In this document: in pieces, positions 23,718-32,689 of the stretch
How positions within the stretch are numbered: position 1 is the stretch's first letter
Layout of the letters: the number at the start of each line of letters is the position of its first letter
Assembly: GCA_026392465.1 (NCBI GenBank)
Contig: JAPLCA010000030.1
Span: 310,001 to 374,000, forward strand
Reading direction: 5' to 3'
DNA length: 64,000 nt
From: Propionibacteriales bacterium
GTDB taxonomy: Bacteria; Actinomycetota; Actinomycetes; Propionibacteriales; Nocardioidaceae
Program-made: the position numbers and the translations under genes
Notes under the pieces: model-generated
Seen by the model: the letters and a program-made list of their open reading frames with translations, nothing else
What the model was told of the DNA's origin: nothing
The model's database searches: none

Positions 23718-24977
23718 ATGAGCCTGCCCGACCGCACCGACGTCCTCGTGGTGGGCGCCGGTCCCGCCGGTGCTGCCGCAGCAGCCTGGTCGGCCCGGAC
23801 GGGCGCGGACGTCCTGCTCGCCGACGCAGCGGCGTTCCCTCGCGACAAGACGTGCGGCGACGGGCTGACCCCGCGGGCCGTGGCCGAGCTCGACCGGCTC
23901 GGCCTCGGCGACTGGACCCGCTCGTTCGGGACCAACCGCGGTCTGCGTGCCGCCGGGTTCGGCCAGGAGCTCCTGCTCCCCTGGCCGGGCGGCTCGCTGC
24001 CCGACCACGGCTCGGCGGTGCCCCGCACGCAGCTCGACGCGCGCATCCGCGACGTCGCGCTCGCCGACGGCGTCCAGCCGCTCGACCGCGCGCGGGCCGT
24101 CGACGTCGAGCGTGACGGCTCCGGCCGGGTCAGCGCCGTCGTGTTCGCCGTCGGACCCGAGAAGCAGCGACACGTCGTGCGCTGCGAGCGCCTGGTCGTC
24201 GCCGACGGCGTGCGGTCGCCGCTGGGCAAAGTGCTCGGGCGGGAGTGGCACCGCGACACCGCCTACGGGGTGGCCGGCCGCTCGTACGTGAAGTCGGGCC
24301 GCGCCGACGACCCCTGGATCTCCTCGCACCTGGAGCTGAGGGACGCGGACCACTCGCTGCTGCCCGGCTACGGCTGGATCTTTCCGCTGGGCTCGGCCGG
24401 GGAGGGCGACGAGGTCAACCTCGGGGTCGGCGCGCTGGCCACGGCCAAGCGGCCGGCGGCGCTGCAGATCCGTCCGCTGATGGAGTACTACGCCGAGCTG
24501 CGGCGCGAGGAGTGGGAGCTCGGGCCCGATCTGCGCCTGCCGACGTCGGCGCTGCTGCCGATGGGTGGCGCGGTGTCCGGGGTCGCGGGACCCAACTGGA
24601 TCCTCGTCGGGGACGCTGCGGGGTGCGTCAACCCGTTGAACGGCGAGGGCATCGACTACGGGCTGGAGACGGGCCGCGTCGGCGCGGAGCTCCTCGCCTC
24701 ACGCACGGACGTCGCGGAGGCGTGGCCCCAGCTGCTGACGGGCCACTACGGCGAGGCGTTCTCGATCGCGCGTCGCCTGGCCGGTCTGCTCACGGTCCCG
24801 CGGCTGCTGCCGACGTTCGGACCGCTGGGCATGCGCTCGCACACCCTCATGACGGTGGCGCTGCGGGTCATGGGCAACCTCGTCACCGACGAGGACCGCG
24901 ACATGACCGCGCGCCTGTGGAGGTGGGCGGGACGGCGGTCGGTCGCACTCGACGACCGACCGCCGTTCACCGCCTGA
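23718..24977 (+). CDS. Geranylgeranyl/menaquinone reductase-family flavoprotein
   Basis: A 419-residue FAD-dependent protein. Rossmann motif VGAGPAGAAAA begins at residue 11, the GGR-family CGDGLTPRAVAEL near 47 and the FAD-phosphate GD motif ILVGDAAGCVNPLNGEGI near 300. This is the layout of the geranylgeranyl reductase family. In actinobacteria the closest known role is MenJ-type saturation of one isoprene unit of menaquinone. Other isoprenoid substrates are possible. It starts divergently from yhhQ with a 36-bp gap. Confidence 0.85.
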   Translation: MSLPDRTDVLVVGAGPAGAAAAAWSARTGADVLLADAAAFPRDKTCGDGLTPRAVAELDRLGLGDWTRSFGTNRGLRAAGFGQELLLPWPGGSLPDHGSAVPRTQLDARIRDVALADGVQPLDRARAVDVERDGSGRVSAVVFAVGPEKQRHVVRCERLVVADGVRSPLGKVLGREWHRDTAYGVAGRSYVKSGRADDPWISSHLELRDADHSLLPGYGWIFPLGSAGEGDEVNLGVGALATAKRPAALQIRPLMEYYAELRREEWELGPDLRLPTSALLPMGGAVSGVAGPNWILVGDAAGCVNPLNGEGIDYGLETGRVGAELLASRTDVAEAWPQLLTGHYGEAFSIARRLAGLLTVPRLLPTFGPLGMRSHTLMTVALRVMGNLVTDEDRDMTARLWRWAGRRSVALDDRPPFTA

Positions 24978-24986
24978 CCGGTCCGC

Positions 24987-25493
24987 TCAGGAGGCGGCCG
25001 GCGGGTCGGACTTCTTGTTGACCTCGGGCAGCTTCTCGCCCGAGTCCTTGAACGCCAGCGCCGTGAAGACGGTCAGCGCGATCGCGGCGACCCAGACGAT
25101 GTAGCCGGACCAGCCCGGGCCGACGCTGACGCTGACGCTGCTGAGTCCGGACGGGACGTCGCCGCCCTCGGTGAGCGGACGCAGCACGAGCAGGATCGTG
25201 CCGAGCGCGGCCGTCGCGAGCGCCACCAGGCGCCACGGGACGCCGTCGGGCAGGTTCTGCGCGGCGAAGGCCTTCACCGCGACCACGGCGACCGCGACGA
25301 TGACGAGCAGGATGCCCACCGTCGCGAAGCTGTACCAGGCGTTGCGGCCGGCCGAGGAGTTGACGGCGAAGTCACCGCTGCTCTTGACCGAGGCGGTGAC
25401 GAAGGCGTCGAAGAACGAGAACACGATCGCGACAGCGCCCGCGACCAGGGCACCCTGGTCGAACTTGGAGAGCGCCTTGAAGTCGGCTGCCAT
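24987..25493 (-). CDS. Four-span membrane protein of unknown function
   Basis: A 168-residue protein with four hydrophobic segments (around 15-35, 52-73, 84-102 and 127-147). Both termini are polar, the C-terminus rich in Lys/Pro/Asp (DSGEKLPEVNKKSD). No known domain is recognised. The ATG at 25493 has GGAAGG seven bases upstream. A TAGGTT box on the reverse strand at 25537-25542 would give a ~35-nt leader. It is divergent from the sigma-factor gene. Confidence 0.72.
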   Translation of the reverse strand: MAADFKALSKFDQGALVAGAVAIVFSFFDAFVTASVKSSGDFAVNSSAGRNAWYSFATVGILLVIVAVAVVAVKAFAAQNLPDGVPWRLVALATAALGTILLVLRPLTEGGDVPSGLSSVSVSVGPGWSGYIVWVAAIALTVFTALAFKDSGEKLPEVNKKSDPPAAS

Positions 25494-25536
25494 GGAGGGA
25501 CCTTCCGTTGCTGAGAAGAGGATGAAGAACGGGAAC

Positions 25537-25542
25537 AACCTA
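25537..25542 (-). promoter_or_regulatory. -10 box for the four-span membrane protein
   Basis: On the minus strand it reads TAGGTT. It lies about 44 bp upstream of the ATG at 25493, and no good -35 is seen. Confidence 0.4.
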
Positions 25543-25730
25543 GTCCCTCGTCCCACTTGAGGGGAACAGGCTCGCGGTGTGAGACCGTGCGCACCCGCGC
25601 GGACGCGGTCCGGTCGCCGGGAGGATGCCCTGAGACCCCGGCGAACACCTGCCAAGAAGAGGCTGAGAGTGGAATCCCCCGTGTGTCCGGTGCGTTGCAC
25701 TGGTACAGACACGATGGGAGGCGTATTCAC

Positions 25731-26675
25731 ATGACGTCAACGAGGCACGAGAGCGCCGAGGGCAAGGACAGCGTCGGCATGTACCTGGCCGAGATCGCCC
25801 GGACGCCGCTGCTGGACGCCGCCCGCGAGGTCGAGCTCAGCCGCAGCATCGAGGCGGGCCTCTACGCCCAGCACCTGCTCGACGAGGGTCGCGTCGGCCG
25901 CGCGAAGGGCGGCGCCCCCAAGCGGGCCACCCGCGAGGAGCTCGAGTTCATCGCGGCGGAGGGCGAGCGTGCCCAGCAGGAGTTCATCAACGCCAACCTG
26001 CGTCTGGTCGTCTCGATCGCGCGCAAGTACGGACGCTCCGCGATGCCGATGCTCGACCTGGTGCAGGAGGGCAACACCGGCCTGATCCGCGCCGTCGAGA
26101 AGTTCGACTACGCGAAGGGCTTCAAGTTCTCCACCTACGCCACCTGGTGGGTGCGCCAGGCGATCACCCGCGGCATCGCGCAGCAGGCGCGGGTCGTGCG
26201 GCTGCCGGTGCACGTGGTGGAGGAGCTGAACCAGGTCACGGCGGCACGCCGGACGCTGGAGCGCACCCTCGGCTACGACCCCGAGCCGCAGGAGATCGCC
26301 GACGAGCTCGGCATGGACGTCGACCGCGTCATCGACCTGCTGTCCTGGGGCCGCGACCACGTCAGCCTGGACACCCCGGTCGACGAGGACGGCGACACGT
26401 CGCTCGGCGACCTCATCGCCCGCGAGACCCAGCCAGGCCCCGACCTGGCGGTCCTGGACGACGAGACCAAGCACCTGATCAGCTCGCTGATCGACCACCT
26501 CGGCGACCGCGAGGCCGACATCGTGCGAGCCCGCTACGGCCTGCTCGACGGACGTCAGCAGAAGCTCGCCGACATCGGCAAGCGCCACGGCATCTCCGCC
26601 GAGCGCGTGCGCCAGCTCGAGCGCCAGGCGCTCGTCACGCTGCGCAAGATCGCCGACCCCGACCTGGCGGCCTGA
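25731..26675 (+). CDS. RNA polymerase sigma factor, sigma-70 group 1/2
   Basis: A 314-residue sigma factor. Region 1.2 is [16 protein letters not shown] (residues 14-29). Region 2 contains [14 protein letters not shown] and the -10-recognition block [14 protein letters not shown]. Region 3 is [14 protein letters not shown]. Region 4 has the [26 protein letters not shown]. The region 2/4 match to primary sigma factors is strong, but the long acidic N-terminus of RpoD/HrdB is absent. So this is a group 2, SigB/HrdD-like, non-essential paralogue. The ATG has GGGAGG nine bases upstream. A strong hairpin terminator follows. Confidence 0.92.
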   Translation: MTSTRHESAEGKDSVGMYLAEIARTPLLDAAREVELSRSIEAGLYAQHLLDEGRVGRAKGGAPKRATREELEFIAAEGERAQQEFINANLRLVVSIARKYGRSAMPMLDLVQEGNTGLIRAVEKFDYAKGFKFSTYATWWVRQAITRGIAQQARVVRLPVHVVEELNQVTAARRTLERTLGYDPEPQEIADELGMDVDRVIDLLSWGRDHVSLDTPVDEDGDTSLGDLIARETQPGPDLAVLDDETKHLISSLIDHLGDREADIVRARYGLLDGRQQKLADIGKRHGISAERVRQLERQALVTLRKIADPDLAA

Positions 26676-26697
26676 CACCCCCTCGGACCGCCAGCCC

Positions 26698-26731
26698 GAA
26701 GCCGCCCTGCCACCCCCGTCAGGGCGGCTTC
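26698..26731 (+). terminator. Terminator of the sigma-factor gene
   Basis: GAAGCCGCCCTG (26698-26709) pairs perfectly with 26720-26731 around a C-rich loop. The stop codon is 23 nt upstream. Confidence 0.8.
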
Positions 26732-26776
26732 GTCGTGCCTGAGCTTCGTCGTGCCCAGAGCTTCCTCGTGCCCAGA
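26727..26776. repeat. Three tandem 16-17 bp repeats
   Basis: Units GCTTCGTCGTGCC(T/C)(A)GA occur at 26727-26742, 26743-26759 and 26760-26776. The first begins in the right arm of the sigma-gene terminator. They lie between convergent genes. Confidence 0.7.
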
Positions 26777-26789
26777 GCCGGTGGGGCGC

Positions 26790-27386
26790 TCAGAGGACGG
26801 ACGTCAGGCGCGTCCAGAGCGCGTCGACCGCCGCGAGCAGCTCCTCGCGGCTGCCCCGGTTGTCGAGCACCTCGTCGGCCGCGGCGAGGCGCTGCTCGCG
26901 GCTCGTCTGGGCCGCCAGCCGGGCCCGGGCGTCGGTCTCGGTCATCCCACGCTGCTCGACGAGCCGCCGCACCTGCAGCTCGGGTGGCAGGTCGACGACC
27001 ACGACGACGTCGCAAGCCGCGGCCATGCCCATCTCCACGAGCAGCGGGTGGTCGTGGACGACGACGGCGTCGTCGGGCGCCGCCCCGATGCGGGCTGCAG
27101 CGAGGTCGCGGATCGCCGGGTGGGTGATGGCCTCGAGGTCGCGCCGCGCGGTCTCGTCGGCGAACACGACGGCACCGAGCGCCGGACGGTCGAGGGAGCC
27201 GTCCGCCGCGACCACGGCGTCGCCGAAGCGCTCCCGGATGGCCGCGAGGGCCGGCGTGCCCGGCTCGACCGCCTCGCGCGCGAGGAGGTCGTAGTCGACG
27301 ACGACGGCGCCGAGCTCGGCGAGCCGTGCGCTGACCGTGCTCTTGCCCGAGCCGATGCCCCCGGTGAGACCGACCTGCAGGGCCAT
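26790..27386 (-). CDS. coaE: Dephospho-CoA kinase
   Basis: A 198-residue cytoplasmic kinase for the last step of CoA synthesis (dephospho-CoA + ATP). The P-loop GGIGSGKST is at residues 9-17. The substrate-binding region follows with VVVDYDLLAREAVEPGTPAL and the family H-P motif in EAITHPAI. The length is normal; there is no C-terminal UPF0157 extension as in mycobacteria. The start lies 1 nt beyond the stop of the SH3/LAS-like gene, so the two are co-transcribed and probably coupled. Confidence 0.95.
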   Translation of the reverse strand: MALQVGLTGGIGSGKSTVSARLAELGAVVVDYDLLAREAVEPGTPALAAIRERFGDAVVAADGSLDRPALGAVVFADETARRDLEAITHPAIRDLAAARIGAAPDDAVVVHDHPLLVEMGMAAACDVVVVVDLPPELQVRRLVEQRGMTETDARARLAAQTSREQRLAAADEVLDNRGSREELLAAVDALWTRLTSVL

Positions 27387-27387
27387 C

Positions 27388-28296
27388 TCAGCCCGTCGCC
27401 GCGCTGCCGTAGGTGGTCACGTGGACGTGGTCGACGTGGTTGGCGGTGTCGCCGCCGCGGTTGCTCATGGGACGCCAGCTCGCGGAGGTCGCGGGTCGCC
27501 AGATCCGCTGCTCCCAGATCAGGTACTCGATGCCGAGCTCGCTGCGGTGCTGCTGCAGGAACGCGGCGATCTCGTCGCCGAGCGGGCCCCGCACCATGAT
27601 GTCGAGCGCCTGTCCGGTCGCGTGCTCGCCACGGCCTGCGATGCCGCCGTACTCGGAGACCTGGGGGAACCGCTCGCACACCGCGCGGAAGACCTTGACG
27701 GTGTCGGGCTGCAGACCGGCCTCGGACATCTTGGGGCACGGCTGCGTCCCGAGCGGGAGGTCGTCGGCGACCTGCCGCGACGGCACCCAGCGGGGCAGGT
27801 CGGCGAGGACCACCTCGGTCCAGCCGCCGCGGGTCCGGCCCGTGACGTCGATCTTCTGCCCCCGCTCGAGCCGCTTCAGGACCGGCGACGCAGGGTCGGC
27901 GTCGGCGTGCACGGCCACGCCGTCGGCCAGGGCGACCTGCTGGCCCTTGACGACGACCTGCACCGTGCCCTCGACCGGAAGCTCGGGGCGCTCGGCGCTG
28001 CGGTTGACCTCGGGCGCATCCTCGAACGCCTCGGCGATGACGTCGTCCTGCACGGGCGCGGCAGCGGCACGTGGCGCCGTCGTCGGCGCATCCGGACCCT
28101 GGGCCTGCACGACGGAGACGGCGGCACCGAGCACCGCCACGACACCGACGGCGGGCAGGGCGACCGTGACGGCACGACGCTGCCAGGACGTCGCGACGTG
28201 ACGGCTGCTGCGTCGGGCCCCGCCCTGCGTCCGGGGTCCGCTCGACCCGCGTCCGGCACGCCGCGGAACGGCGTGCTTGTGGCGCGAGGAAGCCAC
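27388..28296 (-). CDS. Membrane-anchored SH3-like protein with LAS-peptidase-like C-terminus
   Basis: A 302-residue protein. A basic cytoplasmic N-terminus precedes one membrane span (about 42-64), then a linker. An SH3-like wall-binding domain (around 110-175, with VHADADPASPVLKRLERGQKIDVTG) follows. The C-terminal ~110 residues have GEHATGQALDIMV and NHVDHVHV, the HxxxxxxD...HxH zinc-ligand pattern of LAS (VanY/M15-like) peptidases and of actinobacterial ARB-type C-terminal domains. It is likely an extracytoplasmic cell-wall protein; hydrolase activity is inferred from the ligands only. The GTG start has GAAGGTG seven bases upstream. Confidence 0.78.
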   Translation of the reverse strand: MASSRHKHAVPRRAGRGSSGPRTQGGARRSSRHVATSWQRRAVTVALPAVGVVAVLGAAVSVVQAQGPDAPTTAPRAAAAPVQDDVIAEAFEDAPEVNRSAERPELPVEGTVQVVVKGQQVALADGVAVHADADPASPVLKRLERGQKIDVTGRTRGGWTEVVLADLPRWVPSRQVADDLPLGTQPCPKMSEAGLQPDTVKVFRAVCERFPQVSEYGGIAGRGEHATGQALDIMVRGPLGDEIAAFLQQHRSELGIEYLIWEQRIWRPATSASWRPMSNRGGDTANHVDHVHVTTYGSAATG

Positions 28297-28357
28297 AGAC
28301 GATCACCTTCAGGTGGTGGGGAACAGGACCGACCAGCCCCTGCAGCATACTGGGGAG

Positions 28358-29698
28358 GTGGACGTGCGCGCAGGGGACGGCCCCCACGGCCTGGAGGTCC
28401 TGACGGCGGAGCGCTGCGAGCAGGACCAGCGTCGTGTGGCCGGCGCGCTGCGGGCGCGGGGCCTGGGCGCGGGAGACCGGCTCGTGCTGCTGTGCCCTGG
28501 CGAGCCGGCCTACGCGAGCGTCGTGCTCGGTGCGGCGCGGTCGGGGGTCGTGCCCGTGCCGCTGGACCCACGACTCACCGCGTGGGAGCGCGAGCGGGTC
28601 CTCGGGGACCTCGACGCCGCCCTCGTCGTGGACGACCCGGCCGCCCTGCGGGCGCTGCTGGACGGACCACCGGTCGACCTCGCGCCCCACCCGCTGTGCC
28701 GGCCGATGCACTTCACGTCCGGCACGACCGGTCGCCCCAAGGGCGTGTGGTCGGGCCTGCTCGAGCCCGACGACGCGCGCAGCCTCGTGGTCGAGGAGCG
28801 CGAGCTCTGGGGCTTCCGGGCTGACGACGTCGACCTCGTCGTCTCCCCGATCTACCACTCCGCTCCCTTGCGCTTCGCCACCGGGACGCTGCTGGCAGGC
28901 GGCAGCATCGCGGTGCTGCCGCACTTCGACGCGGCCGCGTTCGTCGACGCCGTCGCGCAGGTGCGCCCGACCACCATGTTCTGCGTGCCGGCGCACCTGC
29001 AGCGCCTGCAGCAGCACCTCGAGGAGATGGGCGAGGAGCCCGACCTGTCGTGCTTCCGGCTCGTGGCGCACGCCGGCGCGCCGTGCCCGGAGCCCGTCCG
29101 CCGCCGTGCGCACGCGCAGCTCGGCGAGCGGACCGTGTGGGAGTTCTACGGGTCGACGGAGGGCCAGTGGACGGCCTGCCGCGGTGACGCGTGGCACGAG
29201 CGTCCCGGCAGCGTGGGTCGGGCCAGGCCGGGCCGCGTGGTCACGGTGGACGACGAGGGACAGCTGTGGTGCGTCGTGCCGCGCTGGGGCCGCTTCACCT
29301 ACTGGCGCGACGAGGAGAAGACCGCCGAGGCGTGGCGCGACACCCCGGACGGCCCGGCGTTCACGGTCGGCGACCTCGGCCGGGTCGAGGACGGCTGGGT
29401 GTACCTCGACGCGCGGCGCAGCGACCTCGTCATCAGCGGTGGCGTCAACGTCTACCCCGCCGAGGTCGAGGCCGCCCTGGAGGACCTGCCGGGTGTGCTC
29501 GAGGTGGCCGTGTTCGGCCGGCCGGACGAGCGGTGGGGCCAGCGGGTCGTGGCGGCCTACGTCGGCGACGCGGACGAGGAGGCTCTGCGGGCGCGCGCCC
29601 TCGAACGCCTCGCGCCGCCGAAGCGCCCGAAGGAGTACCTGCGCCTCGACGCCCTCCCCCGCACCGCCACCGGCAAGGTGCGCCGGACCGAGCTCTGA
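28358..29698 (+). CDS. AMP-dependent acyl-CoA synthetase/ligase
   Basis: A 446-residue ANL-superfamily enzyme, shorter than typical acyl-CoA synthetases (about 500-550). The N-terminal subdomain is reduced. ATP-binding A3 motif FTSGTTGRPKG starts near residue 120, the A5 block YGSTEG is near 264, and the A7/A8 region (TVGDLGRVEDGWVYLDAR, RRSDLVISGGVNVYPAEVE) is intact. The terminal PRTATGK lysine is present. So it should adenylate a carboxylic acid and pass it to CoA; the substrate is unknown. The GTG at 28358 is preceded by CATACT at -10 spacing and by GGGGAG. It is divergent from the SH3/LAS gene. Confidence 0.87.
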   Translation: MDVRAGDGPHGLEVLTAERCEQDQRRVAGALRARGLGAGDRLVLLCPGEPAYASVVLGAARSGVVPVPLDPRLTAWERERVLGDLDAALVVDDPAALRALLDGPPVDLAPHPLCRPMHFTSGTTGRPKGVWSGLLEPDDARSLVVEERELWGFRADDVDLVVSPIYHSAPLRFATGTLLAGGSIAVLPHFDAAAFVDAVAQVRPTTMFCVPAHLQRLQQHLEEMGEEPDLSCFRLVAHAGAPCPEPVRRRAHAQLGERTVWEFYGSTEGQWTACRGDAWHERPGSVGRARPGRVVTVDDEGQLWCVVPRWGRFTYWRDEEKTAEAWRDTPDGPAFTVGDLGRVEDGWVYLDARRSDLVISGGVNVYPAEVEAALEDLPGVLEVAVFGRPDERWGQRVVAAYVGDADEEALRARALERLAPPKRPKEYLRLDALPRTATGKVRRTEL

Positions 29699-29721
29699 CC
29701 TCCCCGCCCTATCCGTCCCAC

Positions 29722-29745
29722 GATTCCCATCACGTGATGGGAATC
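29722..29745. repeat. 24-bp perfect palindrome (class 2)
   Basis: The half-site GATTCCCATCAC and its exact complement lie between the convergent AMP-ligase and GlxA-type genes. It shares GATTCCCA...TGGGAATC with the class 1 palindromes but has a different centre (CACGTG). Confidence 0.8.
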
Positions 29746-29765
29746 AGCAACAGGCGATGGTCCGG

Positions 29766-30719
29766 TCAGCCGGCGTCGGCGCAGGCGAAGGTGCGGCGGA
29801 ACTCCTGCGGTGTCGTGCCGAGCGCCTGGGTGAAGTGGTGGCGCAGCGTGGCGGCGTTGCCGAAGCCGACCCGGGACGCGATCTGCTCGACCGAGAGCGT
29901 GGACCCCTCGAGCAGCTGCTCGGCCAGCGCGATGCGCTGGCTGGTGAGCCACTGCAACGGGGTGGTGCCGGTCTCGTCGCGGAAGCGTCGGGCGAAGGTG
30001 CGCGGTGACATGTGCGCGACGGCGGCGAGCCGGTCGACGGGCAGCGGCTCGTCGACGTGCTCGAGCGCCCACTCGAGCACCGGCGACAACGTCTCCGCCT
30101 CGACCTGGCCGACGGGGGTGCGCACGAACTGCGCCTGCCCGCCGGTGCGGTGCGGCGGCATGACGATGCGTCGGGCCGTCGTCGCCGCCGTCCGCGCCCC
30201 GAACACCCGCCGCACGAGGTGCAGCGAGGCGTCGATGCCGGCCGCCGACCCCGCCCCGGTCAGCACGTTCCCATCGAGCACGTAGAGCACCTCCGGGCGG
30301 ACGACGGCCGCGGGGAACGCCTCCTGCAGCTCCGTGCCGTAGCGCCAGTGCGTCGTGCACTCGCGTCCGTCGAGCAGCCCCGCCTCGCCCAGCAGCCACG
30401 CGCCCGTGCAGTGCGCCGACACGTACGCTCCCCGCTCGCCCGCCGCGCGGACGGCCTCGACGGCGGCCGGGTGGTGGTGGCGGTAGCCGCGCTTCGGCGC
30501 GACGCACACGAGGTCGGCGTCGGCGGTGGCGTCGAGCGAGGCCTCCACGTGCAGGTCGACGCTGGAGCCACGGACCCGGCCCGGGTCGGGCGTGCAGATG
30601 GTGAAGTCGAAGACGGGGTTGTCGTCGTCGGGGTGGTAGGGCTCGTTCCAGACCTCGCAGATGGCTCCGAGGCCGAACGCCTCGACCCCGTCCTGCACGA
30701 CGACCGCGACCTTCTTCAT
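29766..30719 (-). CDS. GlxA-family transcriptional regulator (DJ-1/PfpI + AraC HTH)
   Basis: A 317-residue regulator. The N-terminal DJ-1/PfpI-like domain (1-165) carries the nucleophile-elbow cysteine in YVSAHCTGAWLLGEAGLL near residue 105. The C-terminal AraC/XylS double helix-turn-helix (about 215-310) has the family signature ASRVGFGNAATLRHHFTQALGTTPQEFRR. Such proteins sense small metabolites (choline, betaine and arginine derivatives are known cases) and usually activate nearby genes. Its start is 6 nt from a reverse-strand CAGGCT box that overlaps a dyad, suggesting autoregulation. Confidence 0.9.
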   Translation of the reverse strand: MKKVAVVVQDGVEAFGLGAICEVWNEPYHPDDDNPVFDFTICTPDPGRVRGSSVDLHVEASLDATADADLVCVAPKRGYRHHHPAAVEAVRAAGERGAYVSAHCTGAWLLGEAGLLDGRECTTHWRYGTELQEAFPAAVVRPEVLYVLDGNVLTGAGSAAGIDASLHLVRRVFGARTAATTARRIVMPPHRTGGQAQFVRTPVGQVEAETLSPVLEWALEHVDEPLPVDRLAAVAHMSPRTFARRFRDETGTTPLQWLTSQRIALAEQLLEGSTLSVEQIASRVGFGNAATLRHHFTQALGTTPQEFRRTFACADAG

Positions 30720-30729
30720 GCCCCTAGCC

Positions 30730-30784
30730 TGCCACAGATGTGGCGGTTTATCGACGATGACTGACATTTCTGCCACTGGTGGCA
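30730..30784. promoter_or_regulatory. Two TGCCAC..GTGGC dyads between GlxA-type gene and small membrane gene
   Basis: Dyad 1, TGCCAC-AGAT-GTGGCG, is at 30730-30745 and touches the -10 of the regulator gene (30726-30731). Dyad 2, TGCCAC-TG-GTGGCA, is at 30771-30784, upstream of the small membrane gene. They are candidate operators for the regulator. Confidence 0.45.
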
Positions 30785-30812
30785 GGATCAGGCGGAGACG
30801 AGACTTTCTGCC

Positions 30813-30974
30813 ATGTTCCTGTTGCTCATCCTCCTGGCCCTGTCCGCCCTCGTCATCGCCCTGGCGATCTGCGTGTCCCTCGACGGCTACGGCAGCCGTC
30901 CAGGGCCGCGCAGCCGTCCGCGCGACCTCTTCGAGCCCTCCCGACCCGGCGACCACGACCTGCCCGTCCGGTGA
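30813..30974 (+). CDS. Small single-span membrane protein (53 aa)
   Basis: ATG at 30813 opens a 53-codon ORF. Its first ~23 residues are almost entirely Leu/Ile/Ala/Val (one membrane span), and the rest is a basic, Pro/Arg-rich tail with Asp. GAGACT (30800-30805) lies 7 nt before the ATG, at leaderless spacing. A terminator follows 13 nt after the stop. So it has both promoter and terminator of its own. It is divergent from the GlxA-type regulator, which may control it. No homologue is recognised. Confidence 0.55.
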   Translation: MFLLLILLALSALVIALAICVSLDGYGSRPGPRSRPRDLFEPSRPGDHDLPVR

Positions 30975-30986
30975 CCCGGCGCCCGA

Positions 30987-31027
30987 CACGACGAGACCCC
31001 CGACCATCGGCCGGGGGTCTCGTCGTG
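30987..31027. terminator. Bidirectional terminator, small membrane gene / rpsA
   Basis: A perfect 16-bp stem (30987-31002 with 31012-31027) and a 9-nt loop. It lies between convergent genes. Confidence 0.85.
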
Positions 31028-31047
31028 CGTCGTTCAGCGGGTGAGGA

Positions 31048-32493
31048 TCACTCGCCGCCCGTCAGCTTCTCGCGCAGCGCCTGCAGGGCCTCGTCGGACG
31101 CGAGCGAACCCTCGCTCGTGTCGGCGTCGCCACCGGCGGAGTAGTTGCTGACCTCGCCGGCCTCGATGTTGGCCTTCTCGGCCTCCTCGATCTGCTTCTT
31201 GTGCGCCTCCCAGCGCTCGTGAGCCTCGGCGTACTGCTTCTCCCAGGCAGCGCGGGCCTCCTCGAAGCCCTCCTGCCACTCGCCGGTCTCCGGGTCGAAG
31301 CCGTCGGGGTAGATGTAGTTGCCCTGCTCGTCGTAGGAGGACGTCATGCCGTACAGCGTCGGGTCGAAGTCGTCGGCCGCGGCAGCCTGCGTCTCGTTGG
31401 CCTGCTTGAGCGACAGCGAGATGCGACGACGTTCGAGGTCGATGTCGATGATCTTGACCATGACCGAGTCGCCGATCTGGACGACCTGCTCGGGGATCTC
31501 GACGTGACGCTCGGCGAGCTCGGAGATGTGCACGAGGCCCTCGATGCCCTCCTCGACGCGCACGAACGCACCGAACGGGACGAGCTTGGTGGCCTTGCCG
31601 GGCACGATCTGGCCGATCTGGTGGGTCCGGGCGAAGTGCTGCCACGGATCCTCCTGCGTCGCCTTGAGCGACAGCGACACGCGCTCGCGCTCGAGGTCGA
31701 CGTCGAGCACCTCGACGGTGACCTCGTCGCCGACCTGGACGACCTCGTTCGGGTGGTCGATGTGCTTCCAGGAGAGCTCGGAGACGTGGACCAGACCGTC
31801 GACGCCGCCGAGGTCGACGAACGCACCGAAGTTGACGATCGAGGAGATGACGCCCTTGCGGACCTGCCCCTTCTTGAGCTCGTCGAGGAACTTCTGGCGC
31901 ACGGCCGACTGGGTCTGCTCGAGCCAGGCACGACGCGACAGGACCACGTTGTTGCGGTTCTTGTCGAGCTCGATGATCTTCGCCTCGAGCTTCTGGCCGA
32001 TGTACGGGTCGAGGTCGCGCACGCGGCGCATCTCGACCAGCGACGCGGGCAGGAAGCCACGGAGTCCGATGTCCATGATGAGGCCGCCCTTGACGACCTC
32101 GATGACGGTGCCCTCGACGACGCCGTCCTCGGCCTTGATCTTCTCGATGTCGCCCCAGGCGCGCTCGTACTGCGCGCGCTTCTTGGACAGGATCAGACGG
32201 CCTTCCTTGTCCTCCTTCTGGAGGACGAGGGCCTCGACGCTGTCGCCGACGGCGACGACCTCGTGCGGGTCGACGTCGTGCTTGATGCTCAGCTCGCGCG
32301 AGGGGATGACGCCCTCGGTCTTGTAGCCGATGTCGAGGAGGACCTCGTCACGGTCCACCTTGACGATGGTGCCGTCGACGATGTCGCCGTCGTTGAAGTA
32401 CTTGATGGTCGAGTCGATGGCCGCGAGGAAGTCTTCCTCGGTGCCGATGTCGTTGACCGCAACCTGCGGTGCCGCAGAGGGTGCGATGCTCAT
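31048..32493 (-). CDS. rpsA: 30S ribosomal protein S1
   Basis: A 481-residue protein with four S1/OB repeats (about 36-105, 122-188, 208-276 and 293-362), each with the G-x-V...F/V-D-L/I-G pattern. An acidic, low-complexity tail without RNA-binding features follows. Four repeats are the actinobacterial form (six in E. coli). It helps recruit structured mRNAs to the 30S subunit. In a genome with so many leaderless genes its client set is of interest. A reverse-strand TACCCT (32626-32631) suggests a ~125-nt leader. Confidence 0.95.
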   Translation of the reverse strand: MSIAPSAAPQVAVNDIGTEEDFLAAIDSTIKYFNDGDIVDGTIVKVDRDEVLLDIGYKTEGVIPSRELSIKHDVDPHEVVAVGDSVEALVLQKEDKEGRLILSKKRAQYERAWGDIEKIKAEDGVVEGTVIEVVKGGLIMDIGLRGFLPASLVEMRRVRDLDPYIGQKLEAKIIELDKNRNNVVLSRRAWLEQTQSAVRQKFLDELKKGQVRKGVISSIVNFGAFVDLGGVDGLVHVSELSWKHIDHPNEVVQVGDEVTVEVLDVDLERERVSLSLKATQEDPWQHFARTHQIGQIVPGKATKLVPFGAFVRVEEGIEGLVHISELAERHVEIPEQVVQIGDSVMVKIIDIDLERRRISLSLKQANETQAAAADDFDPTLYGMTSSYDEQGNYIYPDGFDPETGEWQEGFEEARAAWEKQYAEAHERWEAHKKQIEEAEKANIEAGEVSNYSAGGDADTSEGSLASDEALQALREKLTGGE

Positions 32494-32689
32494 AGGTAGA
32501 TGGACTCCGATGGATGGATGATGGAGGGATAGCGGCCGGCGGACGTGCCTCGACCGCCCCAGGAGGGCGCGCGAGGAGCGCTCCTGCTCGGTCCGAGGAA
32601 CGGACAGGTCACCAGCGCACCTCTCAGGGTACGCGATCCCCGTCGTTCCCGGACCACCGGGGGCGCAGGGTCGTACGGACGGACGGCGG
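32494..32689 (-). promoter_or_regulatory. rpsA promoter and long 5' leader
   Basis: The minus-strand -10 TACCCT is at 32626-32631. The leader contains a palindrome AGGAGCGCTCCT (32574-32585) and GGAG 11 nt before the ATG. A structured leader would allow autoregulation by S1; that is not shown by sequence. Confidence 0.4.

Noticed and set aside
26942-29197. A 751-codon minus-strand frame spanning coaE, the SH3/LAS gene and the AMP-ligase
   Set aside because: It crosses three recognisable genes in the wrong frame and has only composition-driven sequence.
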